From positions 1,302 through 39,978 of the forward strand of contig DCJH01000014.1 of NCBI GenBank assembly GCA_002317385.1: a stretch of 38,677 nucleotides of DNA, in the 5' to 3' direction. The position numbers and the translations under genes are program-made. Below the pieces are notes generated by a model. That model was not told where the DNA came from. It saw only the letters and a list, made by a program, of their open reading frames with translations, and made no database searches. Positions 33,981 through 38,677 of this stretch are shown here, in pieces (the first letter of the stretch is position 1; each line of letters opens with the position of its first letter). This stretch comes from Prevotella sp. UBA1705 (GTDB lineage Bacteria; Bacteroidota; Bacteroidia; Bacteroidales; Bacteroidaceae).

Positions 33981-34565
33981 TTAGGCCTTTTGGGTCATCA
34001 TGCGCCGCCATTTGAAGTATCCGAAAATGGCGATTACCACGTAGAGCCCGTAGAGCGAGGCCTTGAACGGAATGTCTTTGTAGAAGTAGAGCACACACGT
34101 CACCACGTCGACCACAATCCAGATGAGCCATTGCTCCAGGTATTTGCGGGCCAGCGCCCAGATGCCTACGAAGCTCAGGGCGGTGGTGAACGCGTCGGCC
34201 ACGGGGACCGTAGACCCCACCTGCACCAGCCAATACCAGAGTATGCCCCAGATAATCAGTGTGCCGATGGTCCAGGGAAGTATCAGCGAGGTCTTGAAGT
34301 GGGTCACGGGCAATTGCTCGTGGGGCTGCTGGTTGCGCTTTTTGCCATACTTCCATGCCCAGAATCCATAGATGGTCATGGCGATATAGTAGAATTCCAT
34401 GCCACAGTCGGCGTAGAGCCCTTTGTCGTAATAGAGCACAATGTCGAGCACCTGCATCACAAAGCCCACAATCCACAGCCATACGGATGCCTTATATTCC
34501 AGTAGGATATAGGCCAGACCGAGGAGAGTGGTGGTGATGTCGAGCCAATTTAATTCAAGATTCAT
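33981..34565 (-). CDS. pnuT: PnuC-family permease, probably thiamin transporter PnuT
   Basis: A 194-residue inner-membrane protein with about seven hydrophobic segments. The WLWIVGFVMQVLDIVLYYDKGLYAD stretch (in parts), the YGFWAWKYG motif and the second-half WIVVDVVTCVLYFYKDI are typical of PnuC transporters, which move nicotinamide riboside, thiamin or riboflavin by facilitated diffusion. The upstream TonB receptor on the same strand is led by a TPP riboswitch, and riboswitch-linked TonB receptor plus PnuT is a known Bacteroidetes arrangement, so thiamin is the most likely substrate. The usual third member, thiamin pyrophosphokinase, is missing. A 166-base repeat-bearing gap separates the two genes. 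Confidence 0.82.
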   Translation of the reverse strand: MNLELNWLDITTTLLGLAYILLEYKASVWLWIVGFVMQVLDIVLYYDKGLYADCGMEFYYIAMTIYGFWAWKYGKKRNQQPHEQLPVTHFKTSLILPWTIGTLIIWGILWYWLVQVGSTVPVADAFTTALSFVGIWALARKYLEQWLIWIVVDVVTCVLYFYKDIPFKASLYGLYVVIAIFGYFKWRRMMTQKA

Positions 34566-34730
34566 AATTCAAAATTCAAAATTAAGCTACGCGTTTGCCA
34601 TTCAAAATCCGTCATTCATCATTCAAAATTCAACATCAGACTGCACGAGGAGAGCAGCTTCTCTATGTTGTCGCTATCCGTGCAGGGTGGCGCAGCCTAA
34701 TTTTGAATTTTGAATTATGAATTTTGAATG
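34561..34730. repeat. Inverted-repeat element inside the thiamin operon
   Basis: AT-rich heptad arms (34561-34583 and 34698-34730) with tips AAGCTACGCG and GGCGCAGCC face each other and flank a short segment with CATTCA repeats and a GCACG-bearing hairpin (about 34640-34690). Arm sequence and tip resemble the larger island at 2459-3013. It occupies the whole gap between the receptor stop and the pnuT start. Confidence 0.7.
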
Positions 34731-34731
34731 A

Positions 34732-37203
34732 TTAAAATCTTAGTGTCACGCTGCTCATAGCGGTAAATCCGGCCATGGGAACGAAGCCTATCTGATAGTA
34801 GCGCTTATCGTTGGTGTAGCCCGACGACTTGCTCATGGCACTGTAAACCCATCCGCTGTTGGCATAGTGTGCATCGAAGATGTTGTTCAGGTTGAGCCCG
34901 ATGACCATCTGCTTAAAGCCCAGTAATCGTTTGGTTGGATTGAGTGTGAGGCTCAGGCGCACGTTGGTCTGCGAGAAGCTGGGCAGCGAACGGTCGTTGT
35001 TGGCGGTGTTGTCCAAGTACTGCCGGCTCACATAGTTGGTGTGCCAAACCAGTTGCCAGCCTTGATAGTGCACGTCGATAAACCCGTTGAGGATGGTCGA
35101 CGGCGAGAAGGCCAGTGTCGAATTGTCATAGTGCACGGTGGTAGGCTTGAAGTCGGGCTGCGAGACTGAGGTCTGAGTCACATAATTGTAGTCGTCGGGA
35201 TAGGGGTTATCCCAGTCGTCCACATACTCCGTGAAGTCCTTGATCTTGTTTTGTGACAAGGCAGCGTTGCCCATGAGGGTGAGCCAGCTCAGCGGGCTCC
35301 AGTCGGCAGTGAGCTCCACACCGAGGCGGTAACTCTTGCTGATGTTCACCGTAAGGTTCTCTCCGATGTCGCTCAACTGGCCTGTCTGCACAAACTGGTC
35401 TTTGTAATCCATGTAGTAGAGGTTGGCTCCCGCATGCCAGTTGCTGCCTGTGTAGTTGTAGCCCAGCTCGTAGTCGGTGAGGTGCTCGGCCTTCGGGGCG
35501 GGGTTGTTGCCATTGTCGGTGAAGTTGTTGCGCTCCGGTTCACGACTGGCGTAGGATACCGACGCGTAGGCCTTGTGGCCGCCCTGATGGAAGCTGAAAC
35601 CGGCTTTCGGGTTGAAGAAGTTATAGTGCTTGTTGATGTCGAGGCTCTGGTTGGCATACGTTCCGTTGCTCAACTGATGGAATTTATCATTGATTCCACT
35701 CGTCTTGTAGTCCACATGGCGGTACTGCAAATCGAGGAACGCATCCCAGTTCTCAGTGAGATGCTCCGTGGCTTTGATATAGGCGGAATAGTCGTTCTTG
35801 TCGGCATCCGAGTCGTAGTATTTGTTGCCGTCCCATGGTTTCAGGAAGTTGATGGTTCCATCATTCTGTCCCACATTGGAAATATAGTCGAGATAGCCGA
35901 AGTGGTTGCCGCGGAACTGCTGCAGGTTCACGCCGCCGATGATGTCCCAGAGGTCGTCGGTGTAGTTGGCATTGTAGACAACGCCGTAGGTATTCTGCTT
36001 CAATCCCTTGCGGCGCACGAAGTCGGCACGCTTCACGGCGGGCTTCAGCCAGGGCGCATTGACATCCTGAGTGTTCAGGACAGGCACGATACCAAACTTG
36101 GCAAACTTGTAGTTCGGGCGGAATTCCTTATAATATCCGTATCCGTAGGTGTAGTGCAGGGCGGCGTTGTGGGTCCAGTGGGCATTGGGTTTCCAAGTGC
36201 CCGAGAGGATGTTGTGGTTCTGCCAGAAGTTGTCTGTGGTCTTATCCCAGTAGCTTCCATCATCCATCTTGTAGCGCTGCGTCTGGTAGTTGCCGTTGGC
36301 ATCCTTGGGAAAGGCCCAGTTGTCACCATCGTACACGATGGCCTCGTAGAGCGAGTTGAAGCGCCCCAGGCCGTGGTTATACATATCTTTATAGGTGCGA
36401 ATGTCGTCGCCCATGAGCGAGGCATCGTCGTTTCCGGCTGTAACGCCATTCCAAGCCTGGCCGGTTTTCTCGAAGTTGCCCACGTTCTTGTAGCGCAGGG
36501 TGAAGTTGCTGCCGAGCCAGGTGAGACCTCCGTAGTAGGAGCCCGAGCGTCCGCTGGTGCCGTGCAGATAGCCGTCGGTGGCCGTTTCATGGTAGGCTCC
36601 GTCGAAGATGAGGTGGTTCCAGAGCAGTCCGGTGGAGAAGTTGGCACCCACGTTATAGGTGTTGTAGCTGCCGTAGGAGCCGGTAATTTCCAGGCTCGGG
36701 GTCTCCGAGGGAGCGGCAAGGGCCAGCGAGATAGAGCCGCCGAAGGCACCGTCGCCGTTGGTCGAGGTGCCTATACCTCGCTGAATCTGTGCCGACCCGA
36801 GCAGGGCGGCATACGAATTCATGTTGGCCCAGAACACGGTCTGGTCTTCGGGAGAGTTGAGAGCTACGCCGTCGAGTGTCACGTTGATGCGGCTTCCGGC
36901 CGCACCGCGGATGCGCATGTAGGTCGTTCCGGTGCCAAGTCCGTTTTCTCCCCATGCCAGCACGCCGGGCGTCTGGGCAAAGAGGAACGGCAATTCCCTG
37001 CCGGTCTTGGCAAATTGAGAGAGTTGCGACTTGTTGATGTTGGCCACTGCGAACGGAGCGTTGTGCTGAGCACGCACGCCTTTCACCGTCACTTCCTGCA
37101 GTTGGGCCAGCTTGATGGAGTCTTTATCTGACGGCTCTGCGTGTGTAGGCACAACGCCAAGGGCTGCCATTGCGAATGTTGAGGTCCAAATCAGTTTTTT
37201 CAT
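34732..37203 (-). CDS. TonB-dependent receptor, TPP-riboswitch controlled (thiamin uptake)
   Basis: An 823-residue outer-membrane receptor. A signal peptide (MKKLIWTSTFAMAALGVVPTHA) precedes a TonB-box-like LQEVTVKGVRA, the plug domain (with LPFLFAQTPGVLAWGENGLG, YMRIRGAAGSRINVTLDGV and IQRGIGTSTNGDGAFGGSI), and a long barrel ending in SSVTLRF, a proper C-terminal Phe. It lies 30 bases behind a TPP aptamer and ahead of a PnuC-family permease, so it probably imports thiamin or its phosphates. ATG 37203 was chosen because it starts the signal peptide and avoids the aptamer; the longer frame enters it. Confidence 0.9.
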   Translation of the reverse strand: MKKLIWTSTFAMAALGVVPTHAEPSDKDSIKLAQLQEVTVKGVRAQHNAPFAVANINKSQLSQFAKTGRELPFLFAQTPGVLAWGENGLGTGTTYMRIRGAAGSRINVTLDGVALNSPEDQTVFWANMNSYAALLGSAQIQRGIGTSTNGDGAFGGSISLALAAPSETPSLEITGSYGSYNTYNVGANFSTGLLWNHLIFDGAYHETATDGYLHGTSGRSGSYYGGLTWLGSNFTLRYKNVGNFEKTGQAWNGVTAGNDDASLMGDDIRTYKDMYNHGLGRFNSLYEAIVYDGDNWAFPKDANGNYQTQRYKMDDGSYWDKTTDNFWQNHNILSGTWKPNAHWTHNAALHYTYGYGYYKEFRPNYKFAKFGIVPVLNTQDVNAPWLKPAVKRADFVRRKGLKQNTYGVVYNANYTDDLWDIIGGVNLQQFRGNHFGYLDYISNVGQNDGTINFLKPWDGNKYYDSDADKNDYSAYIKATEHLTENWDAFLDLQYRHVDYKTSGINDKFHQLSNGTYANQSLDINKHYNFFNPKAGFSFHQGGHKAYASVSYASREPERNNFTDNGNNPAPKAEHLTDYELGYNYTGSNWHAGANLYYMDYKDQFVQTGQLSDIGENLTVNISKSYRLGVELTADWSPLSWLTLMGNAALSQNKIKDFTEYVDDWDNPYPDDYNYVTQTSVSQPDFKPTTVHYDNSTLAFSPSTILNGFIDVHYQGWQLVWHTNYVSRQYLDNTANNDRSLPSFSQTNVRLSLTLNPTKRLLGFKQMVIGLNLNNIFDAHYANSGWVYSAMSKSSGYTNDKRYYQIGFVPMAGFTAMSSVTLRF

Positions 37204-37232
37204 TGATACCTGAATGTTAGAAAGTAAGTACA

Positions 37233-37319
37233 AAGGGATTTATCCTACCTACGCCGGCATTGCCCGGATCAGGTTCGATGGGTATGTTCTCAGCCGCCCA
37301 AACTGGGCTAGCACCCCTT
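37233..37319 (-). promoter_or_regulatory. TPP riboswitch (THI element)
   Basis: Minus-strand reading shows the conserved parts in order: AAGGGGTGC at 37319-37311, a GCCCAGTTTGGGC stem-loop, GGCTGAGA, ACCC, GAACCTGATC, then a CCGGGCAATGCCGG hairpin and GCGTAGG, closing with ATCCCTT (37239-37233). It should bind thiamin pyrophosphate and reduce expression of the receptor-pnuT operon. No terminator hairpin follows before the ATG, so control is probably at translation initiation. A perfect GATAACA/TGTTATC hairpin (37321-37337) precedes it in the leader. Confidence 0.93.
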
Positions 37320-37343
37320 AGATAACATTTTGTTATCCGCGTG

Positions 37344-37375
37344 CAAAGTTACGTAAATAATGTGAAATCGTCAAA
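37344..37375 (-). promoter_or_regulatory. Promoter of the TPP-regulated operon
   Basis: On the minus strand TTTG (37375-37372) and TAACTTTG (37351-37344) are exactly 20 bases apart, a textbook Bacteroides promoter just upstream of the riboswitch. Confidence 0.8.
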
Positions 37376-37605
37376 GGAAAATGTATAAAATTCAATTCTT
37401 TCCTTTTGCATCTTATGGTGTTTTTTAAGGCTGTTTTCTGCATCTTACATACTTTATTATCCCATCTTTGAGCTGATTTGAAAGCGATCTTCAGTACGTG
37501 GAATCAGATGGGAAAGCCCTAAATGCAGGCATCCCGATGCCTTGTGGGCACCAGGATGCGAGGATATGGGAAGGGCAAACGATGAGTTTGCCCCATGGAA
37601 TTCAA
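37376..37605. other. Spacer downstream of fumarase
   Basis: About 230 bases with no credible gene. Directly after the fumarase stop codon is a hairpin GGGCAAAC-5-GTTTGCCC (37573-37593) without a clear T run, and a small GGCATCCCGATGCC hairpin (37528-37541) lies further on. Either could end the fumarase transcript. Confidence 0.5.
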
Positions 37606-38677
37606 TTATTTGTTGAGGTTGCAAGCAGGCCAGGGCTTGAGCTCCTTGAAGAAATCGTGGCCCTTGTCGTCTACGAGGATAAAGGCGGGGAAGTCTTCTA
37701 CCTGAATCTTCCAGATGGCCTCCATGCCGAGTTCGGGGTATTCCACGCACTCGATGCTCTTGATGCTTGACTGCGACAGCACGGCAGCCACACCACCTAT
37801 GGTACCCAGGTAGAAGCCGCCATGCTTCTGGCAGGCGTCGGTCACTACCTGTGTGCGGTTGCCCTTGGCAATCATCACAAGGCTACCACCATGAGCCTGG
37901 AACTCGTCCACGTAGGGGTCCATTCGGTTGGCGGTGGTGGGGCCCATCGATCCGCAGGGGAATCCCTCCGGAGTCTTGGCCGGACCGGCGTAGAGCACGG
38001 GGTAGTCCTTGAAATACTGAGGCAGGTCTTCGCCAGCGTCGAGGCGGGCTTTGAGCTTGGCGTGGGCAATGTCTCGGGCCACAATGATGGTTCCCTTGAG
38101 GTTCACGCGGGTCGAAACGGGATATTTGGTGAGCTCGGCACGCACGGCGTCGATGCCCTTCTCCAGGTCAATCTCTATGCCCTTGGCACCCTCGCCGGGC
38201 TTGCGATACTCCTCGGGAATAAGCTCTGAGGGGTTCTCGTCCATCTTCTCAATCCAGATTCCGTCGCGGTTGATCATAGCTTTGATATTGCGGTCGGCCG
38301 AACAGGATACGCCCATGCCGATGGGACAGCTGGCACCGTGGCGCGGAAGACGGATAACGCGGATGTCGTGGGCAAGGTATTTGCCGCCAAACTGGGCGCC
38401 GAGGCCAATCTTGTGGGCCTCTTCGAGCAGTTTTTTCTCAAGGTCTATGTCGCGGAAAGCACGTCCGGTCTCGTCGCCTGTGGTAGGCAGGTTGTCGTAA
38501 TACTTAATGGAAGCGAGCTTCACCGTGAGCAGATTCTTCTCAGCGCTGGTACCGCCAATGACAAAGGCGATGTGGTAGGGCGGACAGGCAGCGGTGCCGA
38601 GGCTCTTCATTTTCTCCACGAGGAAGGGCAGCAGAGTGCCTTCGTTCTGGATGGTGGCCTTGGTCATGGGGTAGAAA
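37606..38677 (-). CDS. fumA: Class I fumarate hydratase, C-terminal part (runs off window)
   Basis: Reversibly hydrates fumarate to malate with an oxygen-sensitive [4Fe-4S] cluster. About 357 residues are visible; full-length class I enzymes have roughly 540-550, so the N-terminal third is beyond the right edge and the reading frame stays open to the last base (FYP precedes the internal Met at 38667). Two of the three expected cluster cysteines lie in GTAACPPYHIAFVIGG and SCPIGMGVSCSADRN. The beta-type domain follows, with DYPVLYAGPAKTPEGFPCGSMGPTTANRMD in pieces and the GGSLVMIAKGNR motif. It complements the TCA genes at 6107-11071. Confidence 0.92.
   Translation of the reverse strand, partial: FYPMTKATIQNEGTLLPFLVEKMKSLGTAACPPYHIAFVIGGTSAEKNLLTVKLASIKYYDNLPTTGDETGRAFRDIDLEKKLLEEAHKIGLGAQFGGKYLAHDIRVIRLPRHGASCPIGMGVSCSADRNIKAMINRDGIWIEKMDENPSELIPEEYRKPGEGAKGIEIDLEKGIDAVRAELTKYPVSTRVNLKGTIIVARDIAHAKLKARLDAGEDLPQYFKDYPVLYAGPAKTPEGFPCGSMGPTTANRMDPYVDEFQAHGGSLVMIAKGNRTQVVTDACQKHGGFYLGTIGGVAAVLSQSSIKSIECVEYPELGMEAIWKIQVEDFPAFILVDDKGHDFFKELKPWPACNLNK

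Noticed and set aside
35434..37131. A 565-codon plus-strand frame opposite the thiamin receptor
   Set aside because: Antisense shadow with Val/Gly/Glu-rich, low-complexity translation and no motif.
37261..37285. tRNA T-arm-like GGTTCGAT sequence
   Set aside because: It belongs to the plus-strand copy of the TPP aptamer; no cloverleaf can be built around it.
37457..37770. Small open frames on both strands beyond fumarase
   Set aside because: One runs antisense into fumarase, the other is its reverse; neither has a promoter or motif.

Overview
The window looks like chromosomal DNA of a Bacteroidales bacterium, most likely Prevotella-like (Prevotellaceae). Reasons: almost every likely transcription unit starts with a Bacteroides-type promoter (-7 element TAnnTTTG, sometimes with TTTG about 20 bases upstream) instead of a sigma70 promoter; Shine-Dalgarno sites are largely absent; there is a MurF-alanine racemase fusion; TonB receptors, a TPP-riboswitch/TonB/PnuC locus and a mitochondrial-type aconitase operon are present; and GC-rich genes are separated by AT-rich repeat-bearing spacers. 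No phage, plasmid, IS, CRISPR, rRNA or tRNA was found.

Layout. 1-5843: type II pantothenate kinase, a stand-alone glutamate-synthase-small-subunit-like flavoprotein, a 550-base non-coding palindromic island, a MATE exporter and rmuC. 6107-11071: aconitase, isocitrate dehydrogenase and citrate synthase, the oxidative TCA branch from oxaloacetate to 2-oxoglutarate. 11182-16217: tcdA divergent from a small membrane protein, an outer-membrane beta-barrel protein, and murF-alr. 16535-20409: a hexuronate cluster consisting of an orphan EIIC-type permease, an exported KduI isomerase and an ExuT-like MFS carrier. 20515-21804: FKBP isomerase and nitroreductase on the minus strand, separated by a repeat hairpin. 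21956-27175: B12-dependent ribonucleotide reductase, folB, an N-acetylmuramoyl-L-alanine amidase and an MlaD-like protein. 27530-28939: dnaA. 29000-33896: a TonB receptor divergent from a GH51 arabinofuranosidase. 33981-37375: a TPP-riboswitch operon encoding a TonB receptor and a PnuC-family permease, probably for thiamin uptake. 37606-38677: the C-terminal part of a class I fumarase running off the right edge.

The most unusual points are: (1) the hexuronate operon, whose KduI carries a signal peptide yet keeps all its metal ligands, beside an EIIC permease with no PTS partners, under a promoter embedded in an 18-base-arm inverted repeat; (2) two separated loci, about 10 kb apart, built from the same 22-base unit with an internal dyad; (3) several AT-rich or GC-rich inverted-repeat elements confined to intergenic DNA; and (4) an isocitrate dehydrogenase whose cofactor-site residues predict NAD rather than NADP use.
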